Notes: a model not told the origin generated them from the sequence alone. A stretch of 64,000 bases of DNA from Neoceratodus forsteri (GCA_016271365.2 CM028130.1:473279501-473343500), one strand, 5' to 3'. Positions 33,190 to 45,260 are shown, numbered from the stretch's first letter. A program made the numbers and translations.

Positions 33190-34143
33190 CTGGTTCCCCA
33201 GTCATCCTAGGGCCCCTCCTATTCTCTCTTTATATAAATAACATTGGAGCTGCTCTAAAATCCTGCTCTGCTATTCTATATGCTGATGATCATGTCATCT
33301 ATACCAGTTCTACTAATATAGACACTATCAACACAACCCTTTCCTCTGACTTTAACAGTATCTAAAACTGGCTATACGACCACAAACTGGCTGTCAACAC
33401 TAGCAAAACTAAAGCCATGCTGCTTGGATTGGCCCCAAAGCTCCGGGCTTGCACAACTGCACTGAAGGTGCAGGACTTAAAAGGTCAATTACTGGAATGT
33501 GTGACCTCTTTCAAGTACCTGGGCATCCTGCTAGATCAATCTATTGATCTTAATCTTCATGTAGAGTCTGTTTGCAGAGCTGTCAACTCCAAACTGGGTG
33601 TTGCATATAAGACTAGTTACATGCTCATGCCATCGGCTAAAATGGCCATTGCGAAGGGGGATTCTGCTCCCCACCCTAACCTATGGGGCTCCCTTATTTG
33701 GGGCTGCTCACAAAACTGACCAACTCAGATGGGATATTACGTATAACAACATATGTCGCTATGCCTCTTCTGCTCCTCGGCTTAAACACCACTGTCAGCT
33801 GTATAATGATCTTGGTTGGCTGTCTCCATTAGCTAGTAGGAAATACTACCATGGCTATCTTATTGATTCGATAATTCGACGAAATCAAACCCCTAGGTGT
33901 CTTGCAGCTATGCTTGTTCCTCAGGACACACTCCATGGTCTACGATCAGCTGATCAATCCTTTCTGAATTTGCCACGGTGCCGCACTAGGAAAGGAACTG
34001 TTGCATTTGAGCATGCGGCTCCACAGCTGTGGAATTCCCTTCCCCTCGACATTAGACTTTCTAGCTCCGACACATGCTTTAAGAGAAAACTGCACTCGAA
34101 TCTGCTGATTGCTGATACCTGTTCCTGCTTTCACCCTACCTAA
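33190..34143 (+). pseudogene. LINE reverse transcriptase C-terminal fragment
   Basis: Begins at a decayed PQGS box, then GPLLFSLYINNIG and YADDHVIYTS, the catalytic YADD with both aspartates. It continues LAVNTSKTKAMLLGLAP, TSFKYLGILLDQSIDLNL and the C-terminal AAPQLWNSLPLDIRLSSSD. Two stops and a frameshift near 33,650 disrupt it. The order and motifs fit the L2/Rex-type jockey group. I cannot assign the exact clade. Confidence 0.72.
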
Positions 34144-34738
34144 TGACTGATGTCTCTGGCCATACAATAGTATTTCCTCACCTCTATATAACCCTCTTAC
34201 TGCCTTAGCCTGTCCCTGCTCCCTTTCCCTGCCCATATACAATCTTGCACTGCAGGCATCTCCATTACACTTACATACACTCATATAATCTAATTTCATG
34301 GCTTGCTCCCCTCTTCCTCACTTACCGACCTTTTCCTTAATGACATACCCTGCTCTCAATGGTTATTTCCTCCTTTTGTATTACCTGTTTTTGTTTTTTG
34401 TATACATTGTTTCTGTTCATATGATATGTCACCTGATAATTTATTGTCCCAAGGTCCTCTCTATTCATTGCATAGGTAGGCACCTATGAACTTATGAATG
34501 GTCTACTCTGTAAATCTCTGATATATTGTATCCACTTTAACTCACTGCATGTAAAGCGCTTTACTTTGTATGTTCTGATATATTGTATCCTCTTTAACTA
34601 ATTGTATGCAAAGCACTTATAATTTGTTATCCTGTTAAGTTTCTGCATGTCTGTACTCTCCTGGGTCGTGCCTGAAAATAGTAGTTTTATGGCTAGTGCA
34701 CTTACTTGGTTAACAAAAGCTAAATAAATAAAATAAAT
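33190..34738 (+). mobile_element. LINE of the L2/jockey group with AAATAAA tail
   Basis: 5'-truncated insertion in CR1 copy e. It starts near the PQGS box of RT and ends in TAAATAAATAAAATAAATAG at 34,719-34,738. The 3' end GGTTAACAAA...TAAATAAA recurs inverted at 38,621-38,655 in DIRS E, so both are one LINE family. The coding part is described separately, and the 3' UTR (34,144-34,738) shows no gene. Confidence 0.75.
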
Positions 34739-35008
34739 AGTACTCCACCAGGTTGGTCTGACAGGATCTCCCTGAGACAAACCCATGCTGTTTGCTATCC
34801 TGTAGCCCATTAGCCTCTAGGAGGGAAACCAGCCTCTCCTTCAGGATTGTTTCCATCAGATTTCCCATGATGGATGTAAGGCTTACATGTCTGTAGTTCC
34901 CTGGCTCATCCTTGGGGCTGCTCTTGTGGGGGGGGGTACCACGTGCACCATCCTCCAGTCCTGAGGTACACTCCCCGAATCCAGGGAGGCATTGCTAGGT
35001 AGAGTAAT

Positions 35009-36042
35009 GTTGTGATGCAGTCCTGCATGAGAGTGCAGAGCCATGCCACCATGCTGTCTCTTTAAGAAATCCAGCTTGTGTATAGTGTACCTAGCCTGGG
35101 CTGGGTCTGAGTAAATCAAGGTTTGTAACCTGCCAGGCACAACCCTGATTAACTCCATTCAACAGTCGCTCAATAGCGGTGAGGGGGCCCTTCAAAGCCC
35201 TGTAAATGTTTATCTCTAAATCTGTATTATAACTGTATAAATGAGTTGTTTACATTGACTATTTGGTCTTCCACTATGGGAGCTGCCATGTTTGGTCTAG
35301 GACTCAGTGTTTGGACCAATCAGAACCAAGGGATCTCAAGGGGTCCTAATTACAGTGACTTGTGGGAGAAGCTGTGAACTTTCTTGTTGGCGCCTAAATC
35401 CTCCCAGTGAGAGCTCTTGGACTATGATTGACAGTAAAGGTAGCCAATTGAAATACAGAGATCCGGGTCTTCTATTGGAACTGTTTTTAACAGGGGGCAG
35501 TTCAGCTTGAGCCACTGAGAAGGAAGGAGCTTGTGGAATGAGCTGAGAAAAGTGCAGGGCAATGGCCAGTCTTGCTGTCCCTGCAAGACTTGGAAGTATA
35601 GCAGACTGCCTCAAAGAAGAAAAAGAAAGAAAAATACTTTTGCAGTAGTCAGGCAGAGAGACTCAGCTCAAGTTCTTTAGAAAGGTGAAAATCTGTGTGG
35701 TGAACTGGAAGAGTTATGGATGGGAAAATCACCCTGCTTTGCCACCCTGCAGGACTCAGGACCTGCCCGAATTGGAAGAAAGAAATCCCAATAATCCAGG
35801 CTGAGTTCAAAGACTTTGATGCTGAGAGAGAGTGTTCTGCCTGACGTCAGTGCAGCTAAGAGACTGTGAGAAAGAGTGGCTCAAGCTAAAGACTCCATTG
35901 CCATTTGGAGCCAGTGGATGTTGTGTTTGTCTCCTGCCACGTTCAATAAAAGGGGGAGACCTGTTTTAGTTGTACCCATTTGTTTCCTGCCAAAGTTGAG
36001 TCAGTCTACAAGTTGCTAGTAAATCGGGTTTCCCAACTACAT
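35009..36042 (+). repeat. Possible solo LTR
   Basis: A ~1-kb block starts TGTTGTGATGC, has CTGTCTCTTTAAG near its start and an AATAAA polyadenylation signal followed by a G-rich tract (35,944-35,960), and could end near CCCAACTACA. These are LTR-like features. I see no primer-binding site, target duplication or second copy, so this remains tentative. Confidence 0.32.
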
Positions 36043-37150
36043 ACCAAAACAATCTTCATGAACTGGGCCTGCGCCATCTGTGACCCTACTGACTGTTCCT
36101 GTACCAGACCTAGTGCCTGCCTGGCCAGAAACTAGCCTCAGGGAGTCAGCCCCTGTGGAAAGAAAGTCGCAGGCTGTGGCATCCTACAGGGAACAGCCGT
36201 GAAGTGGAAGTGAGTCATGTTGGCCCCAGTCCCCACCATCCTAGCAAGCCAGCAAATCCATGGCATCTTCATCATTTCCTTCAACTAGTCTGGGTGCAGT
36301 GAGTACAATCAGGGCAGCCCTCCTGCAAAACCAAATAAATGTTTTGTGTCATCTGATTAGCCTTATAATTCCTCGTTGGGTTTTAGCTATGGCAATAGGC
36401 CATCCAGCCTGGGATTACAAATATTCCAATGTTTGCAAATATTTTATCTATCTAATAACACCCTTCATTCCATCAAGGGCCCCAACCAGCTGCAACACCG
36501 GCCTACCCACGGCAACACTTCAGGCCTGCACCTAATTCCATCCTGGGTACCCAGCAGCTTGATAAACTGACTAATTCAGAGACAGATTTACTGATCATTA
36601 ATCGCTACCTGTTTAATTACAATACCACAATAGTCATCCTAAATTTGCACCGCCTCCCTGTGTTCAGTTCCCTAAATAACCCAGATTTGTTTTTCATGTT
36701 AACTGGGTCTGTGAGCACATTATTGTTGTGGGGTCAAGTGTGGAACACAATAAAGCTGCACTGTGTTTGCTGGTTAACTGTTCTTTTGCAGGGGACACAG
36801 GATGTATGCCAGAAGTTCAGACTCTGGGGGTAAGTGTAAGGTTGGTGAGCATATTATTAGTGCTAGCCATTACATGTGGTATTGCAGGTAAAGTACATTG
36901 CTTATTGCCAGTCTATGTGTTGGGCCACTAGCTGGGGTTGTGGGTAGGTATAGCTTCCCAGAGGGCTGTACTAGTTTGGCAATTTATCCACTTAGTCATT
37001 ACTCTGGGTGGAAGCACCACAATTGTAGTTCTACTGTTGGGCAAGCATCCCCAAAAGCCATTAACTTCCAAACCCAGGCACCTCAACCTCCAGTCAGGAA
37101 AGCAGGCAGGGATAGTAGGCCTTGGTATAACAGTGCCAGGGCTACAGGTC
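36043..37150. other. Unclassified non-coding stretch
   Basis: Short unrelated frames only. Two splice-acceptor-like TTTTGCAGGGG or TATTGCAGG sites are visible near 36,785-36,890, but there is no protein I recognise. The boundary with truncated DIRS E lies near 37,150. Confidence 0.4.
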
Positions 37151-37640
37151 TGTACAAAGGGCCTGCAGCTCACACATCCATCTGGCAGAAGTTATGGCCG
37201 CCACCAAAACTGACTTCCAGGTGATATACTTCAAGTCTGCAGTAGCCATAGGCTCAAAAGGAGATTCCATAAGCTTGGCTATACACAGGTTCAAATGACA
37301 GGAAGGGACTGGTTCCCTATCCAGGGGATACAGGTGTAGGAATCCTTTAAAGAACTTCCTGGAAATGAGATGTGGAGCCACTCTTTTCTCACTGCTTGCT
37401 GAGACATATGCAGAAATAGTAGCCAGGTGCACCTTAAGGGTTGAAGGCCTGAGGCCCAAAGTCTGTAGGTGAACCAAGCAATCCAAAGGTATGGGTAGGT
37501 CTGCCTATAAAGGATTGAGCTGCATAGGAGCGCACCACAGAGAAGATCTTTTCCATTTGGAATCTTAGGTTTTCCTAGTAGAGGGCTTCCTGGAGACCCT
37601 GAGAACTTTTAGGACATTCTCTAAAAAGTGAAAGTCAGAA
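37151..37640 (-). pseudogene. DIRS tyrosine recombinase N-terminal half (E)
   Basis: The core-binding domain (MDCLVHLQTLGLRPSTLKVH, then LATISAYVSASSEKR) and FKGFLHLYP are followed by LKYITWKSVLVAAITSARWM. The box I arginine is present in SAR, but the next residues differ from the SARRISELQ of A1. The frame then meets the element breakpoint. The catalytic HxxR and tyrosine are missing, so no recombinase can be made. Confidence 0.75.
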
Positions 37641-37644
37641 TACT

Positions 37645-38620
37645 TTAGCTCCTCAAGAACCAGGCCTTGAGATACAGTGACTTCGGGTATGGGAAGGTTA
37701 TTCTGCCCTGAGACATGATCAGTAGGTTGTGTCTCTGTGGGAGATGAATGGACTTTTGATGGAAAAGGCCAGCTGAAGAGAATACCAGGCTTGCCTGGCC
37801 CAGTCTAGAGCCACTAGTATCACTGTGGCAGGCTGGCTCCTTATCTTCAACAGTACTATTAGTAGTAGAGGGATTGGAGGTGTAGAGGAACGTCCCTGAC
37901 CAGTCCAGGGCCAGGCCATACACAGGAATCAAGCCCACTGCTGGAAGCCTGCAACAAAAGAGAGGGAGCTGGTAATTCTCTCTGGAGGCCAACAGATCAA
38001 TCTCTTGTGTGCTCCACCTTCTGAATATTGTGGCCAGTACCTGCTTGTTCAGAGGCCATTTGTGATGTCCCTTGCTGATCCTGCTGAGGGAATCTGCTAA
38101 GACATTGTCCTTCCCTGGGAGGTGGACTGCAGACAGCTGCATCTCCATGGAGTAAACCTGACCCCAGATCTTCAGAGCTTCTGTACACAGCTTTGAGGAT
38201 CTTGTGCCTCCCTGTTTGTTGACGTAATACATGGAAGTAGTGTTGTCTGTCCTGATCTGAACTGATTGACCCTTTACCAAAGAAGCGAAGGACTGAAAGG
38301 CTAGGAAGACTGCCCAGTTTATATGCTCCCTGGATTCCTGAGGGGACCACACTCTGCTTACTGTTTGGTTGCCCATGTGAGCTCCCCAGCCTAGGAGGGA
38401 GGCATCTGTTGTCAAAATGACTGTGGAGAGCTGCTGCTGAAAAGGCATTCCCTCCTTGAGGTTGCCTTTTTCTTTCTACCAGTCCAAAGCTTTTAAGAAA
38501 GGCTTTGTCACATGCACCAGCCTTGAAAGGGTGTCTCATGGGTACCAGTTGGCCCTTATGTTGTACTGGATGTCTCATTTGAAATCTGTCCCCTGCTACC
38601 AGAGCTGTGGTGAAGGCCAT
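37645..38620 (-). pseudogene. DIRS RNase H (E)
   Basis: An open segment (37,645-38,448) covers STVILTTDASLLGWGAHMGN, a REHIN segment, VQIRTDNTTSMYYVNKQGGT and LPGKDNVLADSLSRISKGHH. This is a nearly complete RNase H domain with its acidic residues, followed by the linker to YR. The connection with RT upstream lies at 38,456-38,620 and is cut by the LINE insertion. Confidence 0.78.
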
Positions 38621-39073
38621 TTTTTATTTATTTATTTATTTCATTTGTTAACCAGGTAGGAGCACTGGACCAAAGGCCCTTCTTCTGGCACAACCCAGGG
38701 ACAATAAATACAAATACAAAAAATCATATAAAACAAAATACATACATCAAAGCGACACAAAACAATTACATAAATATTTAATCAACAGATATTTCTTCTA
38801 TTTCCCTTTAAAGTCAGATATGGAAGTAGCCTGACAAACAACTAAAGGTAATAGATTACAATAACAAGGGGCATCTACTGAAAAGGCACAAGATCCAATT
38901 TTGAGTTTAGAAAACACTGGGTCTAACAAAATAAAATTTGAGGAACAAAAGCTTGGAAGGATAGTTCGGGGTTTAACAAGGATTGCCAACGGAAACAAAG
39001 ATTTAAGAAAAATACATTTAAAAATAATACACCCATAAAAATATTCTATTCGAGGGACAGGAGCCAACCAGGA
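38621..39073 (-). mobile_element. 5'-truncated LINE fragment in DIRS E
   Basis: It starts (its 3' end) with TTTATTTATTTATTT and TTTGTTAACCAGGTAGGAGC, the reverse complement of the tail of the LINE ending at 34,738. The minus strand shows a short C-terminal frame (38,798-39,067). It splits the DIRS connection region between AAGGCCAT and ATATGACCC. A target duplication is not clear: GGCCAT against AGCCAT at best. Confidence 0.7.
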
Positions 39074-39979
39074 GCCATATGACCCAAGAGCTGAAGGAAG
39101 TGCCTTGCTGGTCTAGGCTGACCCAGGACAAAGGACTTTGCCAGGCTTAAAAGGCTTTCCATCCTGTCCCGAGACAAAAATGCACTCCCCTAGAGGGCAT
39201 CCAACTCTACTGCTATGAACTCCAGGACTTGGACTGGTTCTGTCTGAGACGTCTGAGCACTTATGAAAAACCCCAGACCTTCCAAGGTGCTCTAGATCAG
39301 GAGGACAGAGGCCTTGGCCTGCTGGTGTGACTCTCCTGTTACCAGCTAGTCATCCAGGTAGGGAAAAACCAGCACTCCCTGCCTTCTAAGGTGTGCTGCC
39401 ACCTGGATAAGCACTTTGTGAACACCTGGGGGCTGAGGAGAGACTGAAGGGGAGGGCTGCAAACTGATAATGACCAGATGCTAGCCTGAACCTTAGGTAT
39501 TTCCTGTGGCTAGGGCTGATTGGAATGTAAAAATAAGTACCCTCCAGGTCCAAGGAACCCATCCAATCCCCTTGCTGCAGAGATGGTATCACTGTTGCTA
39601 AGATTACAATTTTGAACTTGTCCTTTTTTAGGTGCTTGTTCAGAAATCTGAGATCCAAAATGAGTCTCTACTCCCCATTTTTCTTGTAGGTGAGAAAATA
39701 CCTTGAGTAAAGGCCCTTGCCCTATGGAGAGGGAGGAACCTTTTCTGTTGCTTTTGCCTGCAAAACCTTTTTGACCTCCAACTCTAGCAGAATCTTTTCT
39801 GCTGGAGTGGGAGGTTTGAAGTTTCTGTGAACGTACAGGGTGAAGCATCTTTTGAACTGCAGTGTGAGCCCCTGGATTACCACTTCTAAGACCCACTTAT
39901 CTGTCGGAATGTTTTTCCATTCCTGGAAGAAGTAAGCCAGTCTTCCTCTCACTGGCAATAGATGGGCAACCTGGACCAA
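39074..39979 (-). pseudogene. DIRS reverse transcriptase (E)
   Basis: The N-terminal part (39,722-39,979) shows GRLAYFFQEWKNIPTDKWVL. The palm (39,386-39,658) shows LRFLNKHLKKDKFKIVI and GDWMGSLDLEGTYFYIPISP. The catalytic box at 39,346-39,360 reads YLDD followed by a stop codon in place of Trp. The connection region continues to the LINE insertion. Multiple frame breaks are present. Confidence 0.76.
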
Positions 39980-40112
39980 CTTGTCAGGGATTCTGCTTGG
40001 GCTGATCCTTAGGTGCTGGGGTTGGATCAGCTCATTTAGAACCTCTTCTGCCCCTGCCTCTGAAGAAACCTCTCATCTGAGATGAATAATAGGACAGAAA
40101 GGCACAGGAAAA

Positions 40113-41464
40113 CTAACCCCTTCCCCTACCTCCCATTCCATGAGACCTATAGGAAGTGGAGGTCTTTTCCTTCTCGGTGTTGCTTTTGTAGGTGGCGTTG
40201 TACTCTTTCACCTCTTTCATGTATGCCTCTGTCTTGTCATGAGAGAAAGGGTTATTGTCACAAGGGAAATCCATGGCCTTTGCCTGAGTGTCTTGGGATA
40301 GGTTTGTGGTCCTGAACCAGGCAAATCTCCTTAAATATATAGTATGGGGCATGACCATGGAACCAGTGTGATTGGCATCCACTGCCATATGGAACTGATA
40401 TTTGGTTGCATTAAAGGCAGATTTGGCAGTATCTGCCAAATCTTGTGCCAGATCCCCTGAAACCTTATCACACAGAGCCAGTATAGAGTTCCGGAGTACT
40501 TTCTGGTACTGGGCAGTATAGGCCATATAGGCAGCCTATCTCAGCAGCAGCGAGGCAGAGGTATAAACTTTTTCTCTATACTGTCCAGCTTCCTGGAATC
40601 TTTGTCTGGAGGCTGGATGAAGAGAAGTTGCTTTCTTAAGGGGTTTGAGTACTGGTAGGAACAACCTCTTGGTTGGGGTTAATCCCATCATATCCAAAAA
40701 CTCCACTTCGTCCTCATCCTCCACGGTTTGCTGGGTGGAGAGTTCAGGGGTATTCACCATTTGCCTCACAAAGGGATAGTGGGAGGAAAAATCCTCCTGC
40801 CCTGGCGAGGGGAACTGAACTCCTGCTCAGGGGAATCATCAGGCTCAATGGGTTCTCCTTCATCGTCCATCTCATCATAGTAAAACTCGGCTCCCTGGTC
40901 CTCAGAAACCGGGGGTGGGGCCGGAACTGGAGAAGGAAATGACATGCCATTAGCAATCCTATGGCTTGGAATGCCTGGAGAATTGCCAAACCTTAGTCAT
41001 GTCCTCCATAGAGGGCATTTTGGTTTTTGACCACTGTCGGCTCCTTTCTTTCTTCAGGAAGAGGAGCAGTGACATGTTGGTTTTTTTTTTACTGATTCTG
41101 GTACCTGCTCAGAGGATCTTTTATGCTTGGCTACCTCTGGATTCTCTTTTTCAGGAGCCCTATTGTCAGAGACATCTTTAGCAGACCTTTCCTTCTGCTT
41201 ACCATTGGAGGAAGGACCCTCATCAGTGTGCTTAGCTGACATAGAGGCAGACTGAGAATCCATAATAATGTTCAACTTTTGGGTCCTTTTTTGACAGTTT
41301 TAGGGCAAAATCTACTACAAAGCTCACAATCAATTAGGGAATTCCCAGGACCTAGGCACCTTAAACACAACTCGTGGTAGTCTGCCTTTGCCCAAGAGAT
41401 TGCAGTACTTAGCACAGTTTTTGAAACCTGTAGGTCTTGTTTTCATTTTGGGTGTGTCAGACAT
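40113..41464 (-). pseudogene. DIRS gag (E)
   Basis: Starts MSDTPKMKTRPTGFKNC near 41,464. The Cys/His region is decayed by shifts. Acidic and linker segments lie at 40,536-41,275. The C-terminal domain at 40,113-40,526 keeps MAYTAQYQKVLRNSILAL, then a DANHTGS segment and LRRFAWFRTTNLSQDTQAKA, and ends in an SHGMGGRGRG tail. Homologous to A2 Gag but well diverged. Confidence 0.76.
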
Positions 41465-42131
41465 GCCAATTTTGACAAGACCTCGAAAAAAGCAATTCCC
41501 AGTAAAGAAAATTACAGTTTGCAGTCTGGTTCCCTGAAAAGGGCAAACTGCTAACAAAAAGAGAGTTCAAAACTAATATGAAAAAGATTTCCATCGGATA
41601 GATATGAAATACAATAAATAAAGTGCCTTGGTTCCTGAATATCGGAAACCGAAGTGAGAATCAATTCTAAAACACTTCTGAAAATAAATAAAAATAAAAA
41701 TAAGCGGGGAAAAACTGAGTAGAATTAATGCAGTTAAAAAGAAAACTGCAACAAAAAAGGACGTTTCTCTGGTACCTGTGAATCGCTGAGGAACCAGAAA
41801 AAGCCGCTAAAAAGGAAAAAGAAAGACTAAACTAGGCTAAACTAATTGTAACAGTAGAGATTAGAAAAATACTAAACAAAATACTTGTAAAACTGTTAAG
41901 TAAAGCCATTAGACTTGAGTCAGGCAAAGAGAGCTCTTAGGGGCGACTTGCTTCCTGAGGCGGAGAAACAAATCTGATATTTGAGAGCAGGGTAGAACAC
42001 CACCACGAGGCAGAGATTCCAAATTGCATTCTAAGTTCCATAATTTACATAAATTCCACTCTCTTCAGAGCTGCTCAACCCTTCAGGCTGATTGCACTAG
42101 AAAGCATTGTGAGGAATTCTTGGGGTTTGAA
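41465..42131. repeat. 5' untranslated region and right ITR of DIRS E
   Basis: A-rich leader without genes, followed by a terminal region with AACAAATCTGATATTTGAGA and an end resembling other DIRS right ends. Its inverted partner is lost with the left end of the element. Confidence 0.6.
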
Positions 42132-44084
42132 TGGGGCACACGCTGATTTCTTTGGAACTAGGAAGTAGTTGGACTAGAAGAAACAAGCATTTGTCAATGC
42201 CAAATGTCTTGCTGGCATTGGCAGTGGGAGTGGCGTAGCTAGAGACGCATAGTGCTGTGATTTTGTGAATGTGTCTCAAAAGGTGATTTTGCACAGCGAG
42301 CATGCCATTGTGCGCCACAGCTGTGGAAACACGTTTTGGGCAGGCTGTGAAAAATGGCAGCTGGACTGTTGATAAGGAGACGTGCACAAATGCCAGAGGT
42401 AAAAATGTGGCATGAAAATATTGCAGATTGACAAAGTTACAAGGGTGCGTGGAAACAGTGCAATGCACGCTTGCAACACAGTCATTGTATGGAGTTTCAG
42501 CACCAAATGTTCAACATAGGCATTTTAGGACCTCTGCTCATGAATAGTGTCACCGTCATTTCTTCAAACTGTCCCAAAAACTGATTTCGCACAGCGGCCG
42601 TGCAATTCTGTGCCGGATGTGCAAAAACACATTTCAGGCAGCTGGAGTGTTCATAAGGAGGTATGGAAAATGCCAATAATGAACAGCTGGAGTGAAAGTA
42701 TTACAAATTCAGAAAGTCATGAGCGTGTGTGCAAACTGTGCAATGCATGCTCATAAAACACTCATTTTATTGACTTTCGTTCCCAAATTTTCAACATAGG
42801 CATTTTAGGGCATCTGCTAATGAACACTGTCACTGTCGTTTTCATCATGTGTCTCGAACATGGACTTTCCACAGCGACCACGCTATTCTGCACTGGAACT
42901 GCGAAAACAGATTTTGGTCAGGATGTGAAAAATGACAGCTGTACTGTTCATTAGGAGGTGCAGAGCAATGGCACTGTAGAAAATCTGGAGTGAGAAAATT
43001 AGAAGTTTGCGAACGTACGAGCGTGCGTGCAAGCTGCACAACGTATGTTCATAACACAGTCATTTTATGGAGCATTGTCACCAAATTTTCAACACAGGCA
43101 TTTTAGGACCTCTGCTCATGAACAGTGTCACTATCATTTTCGTAATGTGTCCCGAACACCGATTTCGCACAGCGAACATGCTATTGTGCTCAGAAAGTGC
43201 GAAAACACATTTTGGCAAGGATGTGAAAAATGACAGCTGTACAGTTTACAAGAAGGTGTAGTAAAATGCCAAATTTGAGAATCTGGCATGAAAATATTAT
43301 GAATGCGCAAAGTTACGAGCGTGCGTTGCGCAGTTGCTATGCATCTTGTAAAATAGTCATTTTATGGAGTATTGTCACCAAATTTTCAACACAGGCATTT
43401 TAGGACCTCTGCTCATGAATAGTATCACTGTAATTTTTGTAATGTGTCCCAAACACTGATTTTGCACAGCGACTGCGCTATTCTGCGCCGGTAGTGCGAA
43501 AACACATTTTGGCAAGGATGTGAAAAATGACAGCTGTACGGTTCACAAGAAGGTGTGGTAAAATGCCAATGTTGAGAATGTGGTGTGAAAATATTGCAAA
43601 ATGCACTAACTTACAAGCGTGCGTTGTGCAGTTGCTACACACGGTCATAAAACAGTCACTTTACGGAGTACTGTCACTAAATTTTCAACACAGACATTTT
43701 AGGACCTCTGCTCATGAACAGTGTCACTGTCATTTTCGTAATGTGTCCCAAACATCACAGCGACTGCACTAATCTGCGCCGGAAGTGCGAAAACATATTT
43801 CAGGCAGGATGTGAAAAATGACAGCTGTACGGTTCACAAGAATGTGTGGTAAAATGCCAATGTTGAGACTCTGGCATGAAAATAGTACGAATACGCTAAC
43901 TTACAAGCGTGTGTTGCGCAGTTACTACGCATGTTCATAAAACAGTCCTGTTTTTTGATTTTTCCCACCAAACTTGCAACATAGGCTTTTTGAGAGCCCC
44001 TATCATAAACAGTAGCACTGTCATTTCATTACTTGGTCCCAAAAGGTGATTCCGCGCAGTGACTGCGAAATCACCTTTTGGGAC
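42132..44084. repeat. ~296-bp tandem satellite, about 6 copies
   Basis: A recurring block anchored on CACCAAATTTTCAACA is found near 42,501, 42,781, 43,079, 43,376, 43,675 and 43,966, giving periods of about 280-299 bp. Each unit also carries GCATTTTAGGACCTCTGCTC, CACAGCGAC and GTGCGAAAACACATTTTGG. A partial unit starts near 42,236. The array ends in a strong hairpin at 44,036-44,084. Non-coding. Confidence 0.88.
44036..44084. repeat. 16-bp-stem hairpin at satellite edge
   Basis: GTCCCAAAAGGTGATT (44,036-44,051) and its exact complement AATCACCTTTTGGGAC (44,069-44,084) enclose a 17-base loop. The left arm is satellite sequence, and the right arm reads back on itself where the array stops. 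Confidence 0.85.
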
Positions 44085-44499
44085 TGAATAACGCCATGAC
44101 AGAGCAGGAATTCATGAGAAGGGGTCCCAAAAACCCCATGTTGAAAATTTGGGGCCAAAATTCCCAAAAATGCCCGAGATATGCATTGAAGTTGAAAAAC
44201 CCCTATTCAATCCATTATACAGCTTACCGGCATTCCCTCAGTTCGCGGTTGGCTTTGAAGAGTGCAGACGTGTTCCCGGTCTACAGAAGATCATCGCGCC
44301 AGACTCAGGAGGTAAGTATAGGGTGAGGGAGGCAGGGTGCACAGTGGATGGAGTCGGGTGGGGGCACTGAGAACTACAAGGGACCGTTTTGTTTTACAGG
44401 TAAAAAAAACAGAAAAAACATGACGGACAGTTTTCCTTTGTGCAGTGCATTTGGCACGCTGGGGTGAGCTCCAGCATGCCACCTAACTGTTTTGGGGGT

Positions 44500-44790
44500 G
44501 TCAGTAGCTGACGGGATTGGGCACCCTCGCCGGCACACAACACGGGAGGAAGTAATGCTGACGGGACTGGCACTCCCCGGCATTCAACAATTGGGGTTTA
44601 TGCCGAGGGGAGTGGGCTCCCCCATCGGCACACAATGATAGTGGGGGGGCGCGAGCCGAGGGGGATTGGGCACCCCCCTTGGCATTCAACAATTGGGGGG
44701 GTTATGCCGACGGGGAGTGGGCTCCCCCGTCGGCACACAAGACAGCTGGGGAGGGTTAACCGACAGGGAGACTGGGCACCCCCGAAGTCA
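44500..44790. repeat. GC-rich minisatellite with hairpin units
   Basis: Alternating blocks GGCATTCAACAATTGGGG, GGAGTGGGCTCCCC and CGGCACACAA recur with a period of roughly 116 bp. One unit forms an 11-bp stem, TGCCGACGGGG (44,705-44,715) with CCCCGTCGGCA (44,725-44,735). The rest of 44,085-45,069 is unclassified and shows no gene. Confidence 0.7.
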
Positions 44791-45069
44791 GCAGACATTA
44801 GGCGGCCACTTGCTTGCCGACCATGCACATAATGGTGGTGAGCACAGCACGGAAAGGACTGCTGCATCTGACGAGCTGTGCTCAGATTGCAGCAGACCTT
44901 TTCTTAGATGTGCATGCCCCATTATGTATGCATGGTGTGGCGCCGGCATGCAGGCTGATTGGACAATGCGGGACGCACCTACTGGTGCGTGCCCTGCATT
45001 CACCGAACAGCAACCGCGCCTCCAAATCCCCACTGCCGCAAGATGTTGGCTGCGCACGCACACCAACAT

Positions 45070-45260
45070 AAAAATTACTCACCTTAGTAATCTTGTTTCT
45101 TCCAATGTATTCTTCTATATTCATAACTCTCTGCAATCTGCCTCGCAAGTAGAGCTGCCCGGAGCAAATGTAACTTTATGCAAATGATGGAACTATCATT
45201 GGCTCTTGACACATATTCAGACTGCTGCCCTTATCTGCTGCAACGTTCCATCAACGTCTC
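45070..45260. repeat. Left ITR of DIRS D
   Basis: Starts AAAAATTACTCACCTTAG. It contains TATGCAAATGATGG with an octamer ATGCAAAT at 45,178-45,185. Its outer part is complementary to the ICR at 45,563-45,665. The right partner is outside the window. Confidence 0.8.

Larger units (their letters stand above)
32487..34996 (-). mobile_element. CR1 LINE (copy e) split by another LINE
   Basis: Reverse-strand CR1. 32,487-33,189 carries late RT (MDVLYLNFSKAFDSVLHGRL, KISLFADDTKMEAVVDDL with FADD intact). 34,739-34,996 carries the earlier RT part (RRLVSLLEANGLQDS-like and the preceding motif). The plus-strand LINE at 33,190-34,738 separates them. It lies tail to tail with copy d, meeting at 32,486. 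Stops are frequent. Confidence 0.78.
37151..42131 (-). mobile_element. 3'-truncated DIRS element E
   Basis: Carries gag, RT-RH and the N-terminal part of YR in DIRS order. Its right end (TTCTTGGGGTTTGAA at 42,117-42,131) matches other DIRS right ends. The left end is lost within YR near 37,150, with the HxxR and tyrosine motifs, ICR and left ITR. A LINE fragment interrupts it at 38,621-39,073. It is clearly diverged from A1-A3 and closer in Gag to D. Confidence 0.82.

Noticed and set aside
36728..37224. Small hydrophobic plus-strand frames as a membrane protein exon
   Set aside because: They overlap the antisense of the DIRS E recombinase or unclassified DNA. There is no continuous exon structure.
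42132..44084. CRISPR-like repeat array
   Set aside because: Units of ~296 bp repeat throughout, with no short repeats separated by unique spacers. Eukaryotic context.
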